A model generated the notes under the pieces. It made no database searches. It worked only from the letters and a program-made list of their open reading frames with translations, and was not told the DNA's origin. Shown one piece after another: positions 41,534-50,500 of a DNA stretch of 64,000 nt. The stretch's first letter is position 1. Every line of letters starts with the position of its first letter. The DNA comes from JAHFUI01 sp039931615 (GTDB lineage: Bacteria > Acidobacteriota > Vicinamibacteria > Vicinamibacterales > CAVVIG01). The stretch spans positions 41,097 through 105,096 of the forward strand of contig JBDTRR010000011.1 in assembly GCA_039931615.1 (NCBI GenBank), given 5' to 3'. A program made the translations under genes and the position numbers.

Positions 41534-42727
41534 ATGGCCAAACTGTCGATCAAGGATCTCGACCTCAAAGGCAAGCGCGTCTTCGTCCGCGTCGACTTCA
41601 ACGTCCCGATCAAGGACGGTCGAATCGGCGACGAGACGCGCATCCAGTCGTCGCTGCCGACGATCCAGTATGCGCTCGAGCAGGGCGCGACCGTCATCGT
41701 CGCCAGTCATCTCGGCCGGCCCAAAGGGAAGCCGACGCCGTCGTTCAGCCTGCGGCCGATCGCGGCGCGGCTGGCCGAACTGGTCGGCCGCCCGGTCGTG
41801 TTCGCCGAAGACTGCATCGGCGCGGCGGCGACCCGCGCCGTCGAGGAAGCGCAGCAATCCGGCAACCGTCTGGTGCTGCTCGAGAACCTGCGCTTTCATC
41901 CCGAGGAGGAAAAGAACGACCCAGCGTTCGCCGCGGCGCTGGCCGCGCTGGCCGAGCGCTACGTCAACGATGCGTTCGGCGCCGCGCATCGCGCCCACGC
42001 GTCAGTCGAGGGGATCACGCACTATCTGCCGCAGGCGGCGGCCGGCCTGCTGATGGAGCAGGAGCTGAAGTATCTGGGCCATGTGCTCGAAGCGCCGGAG
42101 CGGCCGTTCGTGGCGATTCTTGGCGGCGCCAAGGTCTCCGACAAGCTCGAAGTGATCGAGAACCTGCTCGGCCGGGTCGATCGCCTGCTGATCGGCGGCG
42201 CGATGGCCTATACGTTCTTCAAGGCGCGCGGCGTGCCGATCGGACAGTCGCTCGTCGAGAACGACAAGGTCGAGGCGGCGCGCACGATCGCAGCCCACGC
42301 CGCGGCCCGGCAGGTCCGGTTCGAGCTGCCGAGCGATCACGTCGTCACCGATCGCGTCGAGGAGGGAACCGCGCACGAGGTGCTGGCGGTCGGCGACGCG
42401 GCGATCGGCGAGCGGCTGGGGGTCGACATCGGCCCGGCCACCATCGACGCCTACCGGGCGCTGATCGCCGATGCGAAAACCGTGGTCTGGAACGGACCGA
42501 TGGGCGTCTTCGAGATCGAGGCGTTCGCAGCCGGCACCAACGCGGTGGCGCGGGCGGTGGCGGAGGTCGACGGCACGACGGTCATTGGCGGCGGTGATTC
42601 GATTGCCGCGGTGAAGCAGGCGGGCATCGCCGACCGCATCTCGCACATCTCGACCGGCGGCGGTGCGTCGCTCGAGTTCCTTGGCGGCCGGACGCTCCCC
42701 GGCGTCGCCGCGCTGACGGACAAGTAG
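41534..42727 (+). CDS. pgk: phosphoglycerate kinase
   Basis: 397 residues. VRVDFNVPIKDG at the N-terminus, SHLGRPKG, the catalytic Arg region and the C-terminal nucleotide site GGGDSIAAV and HISTGGGASLEFLGG are all present. It makes ATP and 3-phosphoglycerate in glycolysis. The ATG at 41534 is immediately preceded by repeat DNA with no ribosome-binding site, although MAKLSIKDLDLKGK is a standard PGK start. Confidence 0.97.
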   Translation: MAKLSIKDLDLKGKRVFVRVDFNVPIKDGRIGDETRIQSSLPTIQYALEQGATVIVASHLGRPKGKPTPSFSLRPIAARLAELVGRPVVFAEDCIGAAATRAVEEAQQSGNRLVLLENLRFHPEEEKNDPAFAAALAALAERYVNDAFGAAHRAHASVEGITHYLPQAAAGLLMEQELKYLGHVLEAPERPFVAILGGAKVSDKLEVIENLLGRVDRLLIGGAMAYTFFKARGVPIGQSLVENDKVEAARTIAAHAAARQVRFELPSDHVVTDRVEEGTAHEVLAVGDAAIGERLGVDIGPATIDAYRALIADAKTVVWNGPMGVFEIEAFAAGTNAVARAVAEVDGTTVIGGGDSIAAVKQAGIADRISHISTGGGASLEFLGGRTLPGVAALTDK

Positions 42728-42765
42728 GCGGGCGCCGACCCGAGTCACGGCCGACACAGCTGTTT

Positions 42766-43533
42766 ATGAGAACCCCATTCATCGCCGGCAACTGGAAGAT
42801 GTTCAAGACGGTCCAGGAGTCGGTCGTCTTCACCAAGGAGCTGCGCAGCCTGGTGAAGGATGTGACCGATGTCGAGATCGTCGTCGCGCCGCCGTTCACG
42901 GCGATCCACGCCGTTGCCGAGGCGGCCCGGAACACCAACATCGGGGTCGCCGCGCAGAGCCTCTATTGGGAGCGCGAGGGCGCGTTCACCGGAGAGATTT
43001 CGCCGGCGATGATCCTCGAAGCCGGCGCCGCCTACGCGATCGTCGGCCACTCGGAGCGGCGGCGGCTGTTCGGCGAAACCGATGCGATCGTCAACCGCAA
43101 GACGATGGCCGGCTTGCTGGCCGGGTTGACGCCGATCGTCTGCGTCGGGGAAACACTGGAAGAGCGCGAGCGCGGCGAGATGCTGGCCGTGCTCGACCGC
43201 CAGATCAAGGACGGGCTCGATCGTCTGACCGGTGAGCAGGTCGCCGGGTTGATCGTCGCCTACGAGCCGGTCTGGGCCATTGGCACCGGCCGGAATGCCA
43301 CGGCGGCGCAGGCCGGCGAGGCGCATACCCACATTCGGAGCCGGCTGCGGCAGTGGTTCGGCGCCGACGCCGCCGAGCACTGCCGCGTCATCTACGGCGG
43401 GAGCGTCAAGCCGGACAATATCCGCGTGTTGATTGCCGAGCCGGACGTCGACGGCGCATTGGTCGGCGGTGCCAGCCTCGACGTCACCAGCTTCGCGGAC
43501 ATCGTCACCCGCAGCCGTTCCACTGCGGTATAA
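42766..43533 (+). CDS. tpiA: triosephosphate isomerase
   Basis: 255 residues. Catalytic Lys in AGNWKMF, His in VGHSERR, Glu in VVAYEPVWAIGTG and the phosphate loop YGGSVKPDN are intact. It interconverts dihydroxyacetone phosphate and glyceraldehyde-3-phosphate. It follows pgk by 38 bp and precedes secG by 21 bp, a common bacterial order. Confidence 0.97.
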   Translation: MRTPFIAGNWKMFKTVQESVVFTKELRSLVKDVTDVEIVVAPPFTAIHAVAEAARNTNIGVAAQSLYWEREGAFTGEISPAMILEAGAAYAIVGHSERRRLFGETDAIVNRKTMAGLLAGLTPIVCVGETLEERERGEMLAVLDRQIKDGLDRLTGEQVAGLIVAYEPVWAIGTGRNATAAQAGEAHTHIRSRLRQWFGADAAEHCRVIYGGSVKPDNIRVLIAEPDVDGALVGGASLDVTSFADIVTRSRSTAV

Positions 43534-43554
43534 TCAGGGTTTCCTGAAACCATC

Positions 43555-43977
43555 ATGATCCTGTATTACTTCGCGACGACGCTTTACGTGCTGGTCTGCC
43601 TGTGTCTGCTGCTGGTCATCCTGCTGCAGCAGGGCAAGGGCGGAGACATGGCCAGCGCGTTCGGTGGCGGCAGCAGCCAGACCGCGTTCGGCGCGCGCGG
43701 CGGCGCCACGGTATTGTCGAAAGCGACAGCGATTCTGGCGGCGCTGTTCATGTTCTTAGCGCTGGTGCTGGCCGTGATCGGTCAGCGCGGCCCGGGATCG
43801 ATCGTCAGCGGGACGCCGGCGCCGCGGCCGGTTCAGGCCCCCAAGCCGGCGACGCCGACCGGCACGCCGCCCCCGGGAGCACCAGCGGGCGCCCCGACGG
43901 GACAGGCGCCCGCCGCGCCGACCAACCCGACCGCAACGCCATCGACCACGCCCGCACCGGCACCCGCGCCAAAATAG
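43555..43977 (+). CDS. secG: preprotein translocase subunit SecG
   Basis: 140 residues. Two membrane helices (about 3-23 and 53-77) with the conserved cytoplasmic loop LLQQGKGGDMASAFGGGSSQ and TAFGARGGATVLSKAT, diagnostic for SecG. A C-terminal tail of about 60 residues is rich in Pro, Ala and Thr. SecG assists SecYE in export. A TATAAT sequence overlaps the tpiA stop and may add a promoter. Confidence 0.94.
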   Translation: MILYYFATTLYVLVCLCLLLVILLQQGKGGDMASAFGGGSSQTAFGARGGATVLSKATAILAALFMFLALVLAVIGQRGPGSIVSGTPAPRPVQAPKPATPTGTPPPGAPAGAPTGQAPAAPTNPTATPSTTPAPAPAPK

Positions 43978-44157
43978 GCTCTGCGCTACGCCTGAGCCGC
44001 AGGCGTTCGCTGGAAGGGGCCGTCGCGGTTTGACCGACACGCTACCGTGGCCGGCGTTCCCGTCGGTGGTTGTCGGCATTCCGGGTCTGCCATATACTCG
44101 ACGATGCTTCGAGTGACGGCAGCGATGTCGGGCCCGAAGTGCACCGGCCCTCGGAAC

Positions 44158-44243
44158 GCGGAAGTGGCGGAACGGCAGACGCACCAGCTTGAGGGGCTGG
44201 CGGGGGCAACCCCGTGGAGGTTCGAATCCTCTCTTCCGCACCA
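44158..44243 (+). tRNA. tRNA-Leu (GAG)
   Basis: 86 nt with encoded CCA. Acceptor GCGGAAG/CTTCCGC. Anticodon arm CCAGC-TTGAGGG-GCTGG with anticodon GAG. Long variable arm CGGGGGCAACCCCG typical of class II tRNAs. T arm GGAGGTTCGAATCCTC. Confidence 0.96.
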
Positions 44244-44950
44244 TTAGAATCAGTCACTTACAGGCACCACCGAATCACTGTCGTGACTTCCGGCTGGTGC
44301 AATTGTCGTGACTCCGAGCCGATCGGATGTTCACTTACGGTGATTGACCGCACAGGACCATCGAGAACTATGAGCAATTCGTCACGGCACTGATCACCCC
44401 AACGGGTGATGCGCCCAAAACGACCTCTAGAGTGCTTCTACTTTCGGATGGAGAGGTCCGGTGGCAGGCGTCCGGTCGAATCCCTGCGTCCCATCCAAAC
44501 ATCCGAAGGGGCGTGGGCTTGTACAACCCGGGCGACGTGGTCCTCTTATCACGCGCACAACGACGCTGGAGCATCAGGTCGACCTGCTGCCTGGCGCCGG
44601 AATGCTCGTCGGCCGGCAGAACTGCGCCGCGGGCGTCTCTCGTCAACAGCGCTTCAGGCCGAAGCTGCAGGTGCTCGACTCAGCGCTGATGACCGCACAG
44701 TCGGCGTGGCGTTCGCGAACGCCCTTCGCAATCGACTACTGGGCGACGGTGCGAAGCCAGCCGTTGGCGGGCACGTCGCCAACGCGGTTGACGCCGGCAT
44801 CTGCGAGGTGTTCTGCTGGCGCGAGGTGACCAGGAGGTAAACTTCGTTTTCTGCGCCAAAAAGGTCACAGCGATCGAAGCGAACGGTGGACGGGCACGGG
44901 ATTCGTTCCCCGGCCCGCGCAGCGTTCAAGCCTCGTTCCTACAGAGCGCG
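44244..44950. other. degraded region downstream of tRNA-Leu
   Basis: No intact gene. Overlapping open frames change phase repeatedly and none has a ribosome-binding site or a recognised domain. Short protein-like stretches (for example DGAKPAVGGHVANAV near 44760) suggest decayed coding sequence. A 36-bp repeat shared with 51038-51072 lies at 44279-44314. Confidence 0.5.
44279..44314. repeat. TGTCGTGACT paired-motif repeat, copy 1
   Basis: TGTCGTGACT occurs twice, 26 bp apart, with TCCGGCTGGTGCAA between. The arrangement is nearly identical to 51038-51072. Both copies lie downstream of a tRNA-Leu 3' end. The form suggests an insertion-sequence end. Confidence 0.6.
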
Positions 44951-45412
44951 GTGTACTCGTCCGCGGCGACGGGATCGCAGTCGTGGAGGACGACACCCAG
45001 GACCTCTTCAGGCTCTTGCGCGAACGAATCCGGCCAGGGGCTCAGCGTTCGACACGTCCATCAAACCGAGCACGGGTGGCAGCTTACGCAGGCGCACCGG
45101 CTCAGTGGCGTCATCGAGTGCGACCCCGAGACAGACCGGGAGCTCCCGCTTCTCCTCGTCGATGGCCGAACGTTCACCTGGGATCAGATCGGCCGCATGT
45201 TGATGATCTTCGAGGGTTTCGCGCTGAACGCGATCATCGAGGTGGCCGGCGGCCCGCTTGCCGATGGCGACTCGAGCGTCAGGCTCCGCATGATCCAGCG
45301 CCCGCCAAGCCCGCGGCGGCGGTCAGGCCCGGAGCTTCGAATCGACAGGCTGTCAAACGGCGGAGGCCACCCCGCGCAGGGCCTCCGCGTCCGCGTCGGC
45401 TCGACGCGTTGA
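44951..45412 (+). pseudogene. island-type conserved protein (DUF7713-like), frameshifted
   Basis: One frame contains SVRHVHQTEHGWQLTQAHRL, then DPETDRELPLLLVDGRTFTW and DQIGRMLMIFEGFALNAII, a pattern (DGR.FTW....RMLM..EGF) I associate with a conserved domain of unknown function found on islands and plasmids. The expected preceding part (VEDDTQDLFRLLRERIR) is in another frame, so a frameshift lies near 45040, and the end runs on as non-homologous sequence. The family name is tentative. Confidence 0.5.
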
Positions 45413-45693
45413 TCGAGGAGGCGACGGTGGGCGCCTACGGCGAATCCGAGCAGGCCCCCGCGTTCCTGACCATGCTCGACGAGAATCTGGCGATTCCATT
45501 TGGTGCCACCGGTCTTGGCGAGGCCGTGGTCGTCGAGAAGATCGATCTCAGCGACGCGGACGAACTGATCGCCATCTGGCGACGCGGCGGGAAGCGCCAT
45601 ATGGTACGTCTGTTGGATCTGGATTTGGCTGTCCCCCGACCGAAGGGCGCCGACTGGACCGCGGCATACCGCCGCTGGTCTCGTCGGCGATAG
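45409..45693 (+). CDS. CcbP-like calcium-binding-type hypothetical protein
   Basis: About 94 residues from TTG 45409 (upstream codons are open, so the start is uncertain). LIEEATVGAYGESEQAPAFL, then TMLDENLAIPFGA and EKIDLSDADELIAIW match the CcbP-type family (small acidic proteins named for a cyanobacterial Ca-binding protein). It ends with WTAAYRRWSRRR. It precedes a second conserved island gene by 34 bp, and the two may form a unit. Confidence 0.6.
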   Translation: MIEEATVGAYGESEQAPAFLTMLDENLAIPFGATGLGEAVVVEKIDLSDADELIAIWRRGGKRHMVRLLDLDLAVPRPKGADWTAAYRRWSRRR

Positions 45694-45727
45694 GCCCTCA
45701 GGGACCGAGACCGCACCAAACGATCAC

Positions 45728-46306
45728 ATGGCTGAACAGACCACACGCAAAAAGTGGGGCGACCTGAAGGCGCGGCTCGAGGCCCTCGACCGCAGGGGCC
45801 TCGTGTCACTGCTTGGAGACCTGTACGCCGCGAACGTGGCCAACCGCCGTTTTCTTCACTCGCGCCTGACGCCTGGCAGTCGCGCCATCGAAGAGTACCG
45901 GCGCCTGATCGCCGACGCGATCTCCCCCGACCCGTTCAGCACACGCCGGGTAAGCATCCGCGATGCGGCCGCCGCCATCGTCGAATACCGGCGCTCAACG
46001 GATGATGTTTCCGGGACCGTCGACCTCATGCTGACGTTCGTCGAGTCGGGAACGGAGCAAGCCGCGGATCTGGGCTACGGCGACGAGGCCTATTTCAACG
46101 CGCTCCAGATCCGGCTGGACGCCGTGGCGAAAGAGTTCGACACGTTGCCTGCGGACGTACGGGCGACGGTGCGCACCCGTCTGGGTCGAATTCGGGCGCG
46201 GGCGCAGGACGTCGGCTGGGGCTTCTGCGAATCTGTTGACGAAGTGGTGCACACACTCGACGCTCGTGCTGCCCGAGTCAGGCCCGGCAAGGTGGGTCGA
46301 CGTTGA
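45728..46306 (+). CDS. conserved hypothetical protein of genomic islands
   Basis: 192 residues, all-helical in appearance. Recognisable conserved segments are LVSLLGDLYAANVANRRFLH, SPDPFSTRRVSIRDAAAAI and DLMLTFVESGTEQAADLGYG. I have seen similar proteins next to CcbP-like genes on plasmids and islands, but know no function. ATG at 45728; no strong ribosome-binding site. No catalytic motif. Confidence 0.7.
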   Translation: MAEQTTRKKWGDLKARLEALDRRGLVSLLGDLYAANVANRRFLHSRLTPGSRAIEEYRRLIADAISPDPFSTRRVSIRDAAAAIVEYRRSTDDVSGTVDLMLTFVESGTEQAADLGYGDEAYFNALQIRLDAVAKEFDTLPADVRATVRTRLGRIRARAQDVGWGFCESVDEVVHTLDARAARVRPGKVGRR

Positions 46307-46420
46307 TCGCGAGTGAGGGAGACCACGACCCTCCTTGGCTGGACGTTGGCAGCGTCCCCCGTCCGCACCGCCTGGCCCCCTCTGCTCCACAGCCGCACAA
46401 TGCGTGCGGAGTGGCCGTGT

Positions 46421-47188
46421 TTACCCGATGGCCGTCGTCTCTGATGGTGTCGTGGCGCTCTCGACCTGACGCCCAAGAAGTAGGCCGCGATACGCGAATT
46501 CCTGGCGGCGCAGCGCCGCGATGTACGCTGGGAGCACCGGTCGTGTCAGCGTTCCTCCGTGCATCGCGTGGACCCAGTCCAGATCGAGCGCGGCGACGCG
46601 ATCCACGACGCGCCGGACGGGTGCCTCGTGCGCGAAGATCCCGACTTGCCGGTAGACTTCGCACATCGGGTCCGACAAGTTTTCGGTGACCACCGGCGGC
46701 TGATCGCCAGGCTGGAGGAACAGGTCGGCCGGGAAGAGACTCTTGGTCGATTCTTCGACGACCATCATCGAGTCCCAATGATGCACGTGCGGCGTTTCGA
46801 GAAACCTCAGCGTGTGGCGCCCCAGCGACAGCGTCTGTCCGTCCTCGAACCCGCGCACCCGGTTGGTGACGCCGAATCCGCGCGCGTTGAGCTGAATCGA
46901 CAGTGCAGACCCGACGAGCTCGGCTCCGGGCGCCTGCCGCATGAAGCGGTCCATCCCGCCGTTCTCGTCCCCCTCCCAGTGCAGCAGCGTTATGTAGGCG
47001 AGGGTCGCGGGATCAATCACCTGCGCCACCGCTTCCCGGACGTTGTCGTAGAAGCCGTACTCCCCCGTATGAATCAGCGCCGGCCGTTCGTCGACGATGA
47101 GGAACTGGTTGAAGGTGATGCCGAATGCCGGCACCCACGTGGAAATGCGGTGGATGCCGCCGGCGATGTGATCGATACGTGTCTCCAT
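46421..47188 (-). CDS. MBL-fold metallo-hydrolase (flavodiiron/ODP-like)
   Basis: 255 residues. Metal-binding pattern HWEGDENGGMDRF in place of HxHxDH, similar to the HxExD pattern of flavodiiron proteins, with a second His in ETPHVHHWDS and Asp in FPADLFLQP, then HAMHGGTL. No flavodoxin domain follows. It may be an oxygen- or NO-related di-iron hydrolase-fold protein or an inactive relative. ATG at 47188 with GAGAGAG upstream. Complete gene inside the decayed island. Confidence 0.8.
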   Translation of the reverse strand: METRIDHIAGGIHRISTWVPAFGITFNQFLIVDERPALIHTGEYGFYDNVREAVAQVIDPATLAYITLLHWEGDENGGMDRFMRQAPGAELVGSALSIQLNARGFGVTNRVRGFEDGQTLSLGRHTLRFLETPHVHHWDSMMVVEESTKSLFPADLFLQPGDQPPVVTENLSDPMCEVYRQVGIFAHEAPVRRVVDRVAALDLDWVHAMHGGTLTRPVLPAYIAALRRQEFAYRGLLLGRQVESATTPSETTAIG

Positions 47189-47636
47189 TCGGACCCTCTC
47201 TCTTTAGGCCGTCTGCCGGCCGGATCTAGATGCACGTCAGTGAGAACGAACGCAGCGGTATGAACCTGCTTCGTTGTTATCGTGACGGTGAGCTCGCATC
47301 TCGGTGCCGCCGCATCGGTCCAAGGTCCGCCTGGTCCGTCATTCGAGGCGGCCTCTGTGAGACGCGCGAATCAGGCGATGCACGGACGGACGACGCTCTG
47401 GCTGGCGGCCGCTTCAAGCCAGGATTGACATTTTGGCCGTCTCGGTTCGGCACTGTTATACACCCAGGTGACCTTCCGCGTGGACCGGCTGCGTTCGGGG
47501 TCCATTTTTCAGGCTCCCGACACCGTCAACGGAGTTCGCATTGCGGTTGAACTGACTGGAAGCCGCCTGGCGCTGGGCATTTCTCGGACACCGCTCCCTG
47601 CCTGCACACTCCCGCGGTGAAGTCGGCGGCTTGCCG
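47189..47636. other. gene-free stretch
   Basis: No open frame with family similarity or a ribosome-binding site. It presumably holds the promoter of the leftward MBL-fold gene. Confidence 0.5.
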
Positions 47637-47873
47637 TTACGGCGCAGATCGGAGCCTCGCCAGCACGCCTTCGTCATTGTCGGTGTTGTTCAGGAAATAG
47701 TTGAAGCCATCCTCCGCCCGGTCATCCTCGGACGTGACGATGATGCCTTCGAGCGGTTGCCAGTGGATGGTTCTGTCCTGCCCGCAGGTGCCGACCTGCC
47801 ATTCACGCTCCATCGCGTTGCCGATGCCGGCCGCATAGAGCATCACACCGATGATCAGGACAACCAAGCGCAT
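47637..47873 (-). CDS. small exported hypothetical protein
   Basis: ATG at 47873 gives 78 residues: a signal peptide (MRLVVLIIGVMLYAAGIGNA), then EREWQVGTCGQDRTIHWQPL and a polar end with FNYFLNNTDNDEG. No family recognised. Its 5' end abuts the integrase fragment exactly, so its promoter or its true upstream part may have been lost at that junction. Confidence 0.45.
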   Translation of the reverse strand: MRLVVLIIGVMLYAAGIGNAMEREWQVGTCGQDRTIHWQPLEGIIVTSEDDRAEDGFNYFLNNTDNDEGVLARLRSAP

Positions 47874-47875
47874 GC

Positions 47876-48272
47876 CAGGCCGGGCAAGACCATCCGCGGT
47901 GGCTTGCGGAGCGCCGTGGAACGCGCCGGGCTCCCCTTCGGCCGTGCCGTCGACGGGGCCACGTTCCACACGCTACGCCACACCGCGGCCTCGCTGCTCG
48001 CCGAATTGGGGGAGCCGGAAGCGATTCGGAAAGAGGTGATGGGCCATCGTAACATCGCCACGACCCAGCGGTATACGCACCTGCGACCGGTGCACGAGCT
48101 CCCGGCGCAGGAGCGCCGGGCGGACGCCGTGCCGATCGCCGACTTGGTCACGGCCACGCGGAAGCGCGCCTCCGGCAAGACTGTTGGGACAATCGTTGGG
48201 ACTCAGATCGCGCCAGTTGCGGAAACTCAGGGAACGGCAGGCTCAGCGATCGCTGATCGAGGCACCCGTTAG
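47876..48272 (+). pseudogene. C-terminal fragment of a tyrosine integrase
   Basis: The frame contains LRSAVERAGLPFG, HTLRHTAASLLAELGE (the HxLRH active-site box) and GHRNIATTQRYTHL (His and catalytic Tyr). The DNA-binding domain and the first catalytic Arg are absent; sequence upstream of about 47876 is unrelated. It is likely the remnant of the integrase that inserted this island at tRNA-Leu. Confidence 0.8.
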
Positions 48273-48408
48273 ATGCCGACCAGCGAGACCGGACATCACA
48301 CGATCTTGGCGCGCCCGTACGCCTGCTGAGACTGTTGTTGGGACCCATTCAGGGCCATTTGACGAAACATTCTCCCCGACTGTGCGGCGTTGGCGGATGT
48401 TCTGCGCC

Positions 48409-48984
48409 TCAGCGAAGGAGCCAATCCCATCCAGGGGCGAACTGTTCAACGAACGCACGCGGCAGCTTGCACGTGCGGCGTCGGCGACGCCAGATGGCCA
48501 CCGCTTGGCTCGCCAGCTCGGACGGACCGTCCTCCGCGTATTCGAAGAGCTCGAATCCCCCGAGCTCTGCACGATAGAGTCCGACGACAATTCCTTTGCA
48601 CACTTCGGTGGCCTCGTCCTCGTGTCGGAGGGTCACGCGACGCTCCAGATCCTGAAAGAACGGGCTTACGGCGCGTTCGATCGCGCTCCAGGCCGCCTCC
48701 GATGGCTCGACGTAGCCGTCCGCGTGTGGACCGGCGTCCAGGTCGTCCAAGTCGAGCGTCAGCAGCGCGTCACAGACGCGATTCGCGATATCCGTGAACG
48801 ACACGGCCGCCAGCAGCGTGTCGGCGGCCCGCCTGGCATGCGGAAGGAGAGCCGGGTGCGACGACAACAACTGCCGGAGAACTGCCAATGCTTCGTCGCC
48901 GGTCAGGAGGTCCAGAGAATCGCGCTTTGTTGGACGAGCCCGGCCCTTCCGTCCTCGTGGGTCCGGTGGACGGCGACTCATCAC
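48409..48984 (-). CDS. conserved hypothetical protein, second of an overlapping pair
   Basis: 191 residues with a basic N-terminus (PRGRKGRARPTKRDSLDL), then mostly helical sequence (LLPHARRAADTLLAAVSFTD, VSPFFQDLERRVTLRHEDEA) ending WDWLLR. No family recognised. It overlaps the stop of the upstream gene by 4 bp (ATGA), so both are made from one mRNA. Confidence 0.65.
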   Translation of the reverse strand: MMSRRPPDPRGRKGRARPTKRDSLDLLTGDEALAVLRQLLSSHPALLPHARRAADTLLAAVSFTDIANRVCDALLTLDLDDLDAGPHADGYVEPSEAAWSAIERAVSPFFQDLERRVTLRHEDEATEVCKGIVVGLYRAELGGFELFEYAEDGPSELASQAVAIWRRRRRTCKLPRAFVEQFAPGWDWLLR

Positions 48985-49391
48985 AGAGGTTCGCCAAATC
49001 CTGCGTCACCGAGCAGCAGCGACCGCGCTCGCTCGAACAAGATGGCGTCGGCTGCTCCGCTGACGGCGTCGTCGTCAAGCGCGCCGGCATCGCGCATCGT
49101 TTGATACTGTTCCTCGGTCGTCACGTGCGCGGCCGCTCCGACACGCCTGGCTGTGGCGAAGTACTGCTGCAGTTCGGCGGCCGTAAAGATTCGCTTGATC
49201 TCCGCGACGAATAGCGGCACCTTCGCCGCCCACGAGGGATCCCCGTCTGCCGCGCGAATGTGGTTCAACAGTTTCTCGCCGACGAGATAACCGAGCGCCT
49301 TCCGGATCCCCCACGCCTGACGGATCTCGCGTCCGGCCTCGCACTGATCAATCCAGATGTCCGAAAATTCTCTCATCTTCCAAGTCCTCAC
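48981..49391 (-). CDS. conserved hypothetical protein, first of an overlapping pair
   Basis: 136 residues. MREFSDIWIDQCEAGREIRQ, then GIRKALGYLVGEKLLNHIRA and VPLFVAEIKRIFTAAELQQY. It looks helical and soluble, without a known motif. An in-frame ATG at 49376 may be the true start. Possibly a two-gene toxin-antitoxin-like or regulatory unit, judging only by size and overlap. Confidence 0.65.
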   Translation of the reverse strand: MRTWKMREFSDIWIDQCEAGREIRQAWGIRKALGYLVGEKLLNHIRAADGDPSWAAKVPLFVAEIKRIFTAAELQQYFATARRVGAAAHVTTEEQYQTMRDAGALDDDAVSGAADAILFERARSLLLGDAGFGEPL

Positions 49392-49868
49392 AAACCTGCG
49401 GAAACGCTGCCGACGTGCCCAGGGCTGACGCTACTCGAGGTGCGTCACTCCGCTCGCGAGCCATTCTCCCCGTTGGAATCTGCGTCCCTCCCGGTCGAAA
49501 CACCCGCCCGAGCACTCCATCGGCGGACACGCTTCGCGCTCAGTGTACCGAGGAAGCGCAGATCGTACGATCACGTCTGGCCACGTTGAACACCACCGAA
49601 AGACGGCGACACCGGCGGACGAGGCGATCGAATCGGCTTTTGACCGCCAGGGGGACCGCTGGCCGGTCTGCCAAGCGGGGCGTGGGCAGAATCGCGAGGA
49701 CGACGTGAAGTCGCCAGGCGGATCGGAGAACGTAGAACCATCGCGTTCGCAGGTGTTGGCGCCGGAGGTGACGATCCGCGTCGCCCGGCGGGATGGCGCT
49801 GCCGTAGCGGTCGCCCACCGACTATCCCGGGATATCGACTTCTGTGTAACTGCCGGGATGAGCCGCGT
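49392..49868. other. gene-free stretch
   Basis: No supported gene; open frames on both strands lack similarity and ribosome-binding sites. The left part of the DUF5615 pseudogene tail extends into 49815-49868 in a shifted frame. Confidence 0.5.
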
Positions 49869-50147
49869 TCACGGCAGCGGCGACATGCGATGCGTGCTGT
49901 TGGAGCGCAGGCCCCATTGCGGGTGCATGAGCACGACGATGGCGATTCTCCGACCAGCCAAGTTTTGCTGATAGCGCATGTTCTTGTCGGTCGTGACCAG
50001 CACGTCGAAGCCGACGGCTTCGGCTGCGTTCAGCAGCTCACCGTTCGCGAGCGTCGTCCATTGTTGCTGCGCCGCGCTCCGGACGGTGTGACCGACGAGG
50101 AACGCGCGAAGAGGAATCGGCGTGCCTTGGTCGAACAGCACGCGCAT
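49869..50147 (-). pseudogene. DUF5615 PIN-like toxin, frameshifted near the C-terminus
   Basis: The first ~72 residues fit DUF5615: MRVLFDQGTPIPLRAFL, GHTVRSAAQQQW, LNAAEAVGFDVLVTTDKN and GRRIAIVVL. After HPQW the frame ends early, while the normal ending (ALQQHASHVAAAVNAAHPGS, then YTEVDIPG) is found in another frame. Two extra bases in the GGGG run near 49915 would explain it. The ATG overlaps the antitoxin stop (TGATG). It may still be partly functional. Confidence 0.72.
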
Positions 50148-50500
50148 CAGCGCGAGCGCGAGCCTGGCTCAAGGCTGCGCGCGGCAAACTCGACGACGGC
50201 CCGCACCTGTTCTCGGTCAAGGCCGTCGTACCATTGCAAGATGTCATCAATGTTCGCGCCTTCTTCGAGCGCTTCAAAGATCGTCGCCACGGGCATTCGC
50301 GTTCCGCGCAGCACCCATGCGCCGCTGACCTTGCCGGGCACGCTCTCGACCGCCGGGCATTGCGACCACGCGAGGGCGGCCACATCCGGCGATGCATAGC
50401 CGGCGAGAGCATCCGCAAGCAGCGCTTCCGGCGCGCGTCCGGTCGTCGACACCAACTCCATCAGCTGCTTCTCGAACGCCTGGGAGAACTGCACGGCCAT
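50147..50500 (-). CDS. DUF433-domain antitoxin
   Basis: 117 residues. An N-terminal extension with FSQAFEKQLMELVS, then the DUF433 core SGAWVLRGTRMPVATIFEAL and GANIDDILQWYDGLDREQVR. DUF433 proteins are paired with DUF5615 PIN-like proteins as predicted type II toxin-antitoxin systems. Overlap with the toxin gene supports co-translation. Confidence 0.85.
   Translation of the reverse strand: MAVQFSQAFEKQLMELVSTTGRAPEALLADALAGYASPDVAALAWSQCPAVESVPGKVSGAWVLRGTRMPVATIFEALEEGANIDDILQWYDGLDREQVRAVVEFAARSLEPGSRSR

Noticed and set aside
44406..44840. 144-codon open frame after tRNA-Leu as a gene
   Set aside because: No ribosome-binding site or domain; protein-like pieces fall in several frames, so it is treated as decayed sequence.
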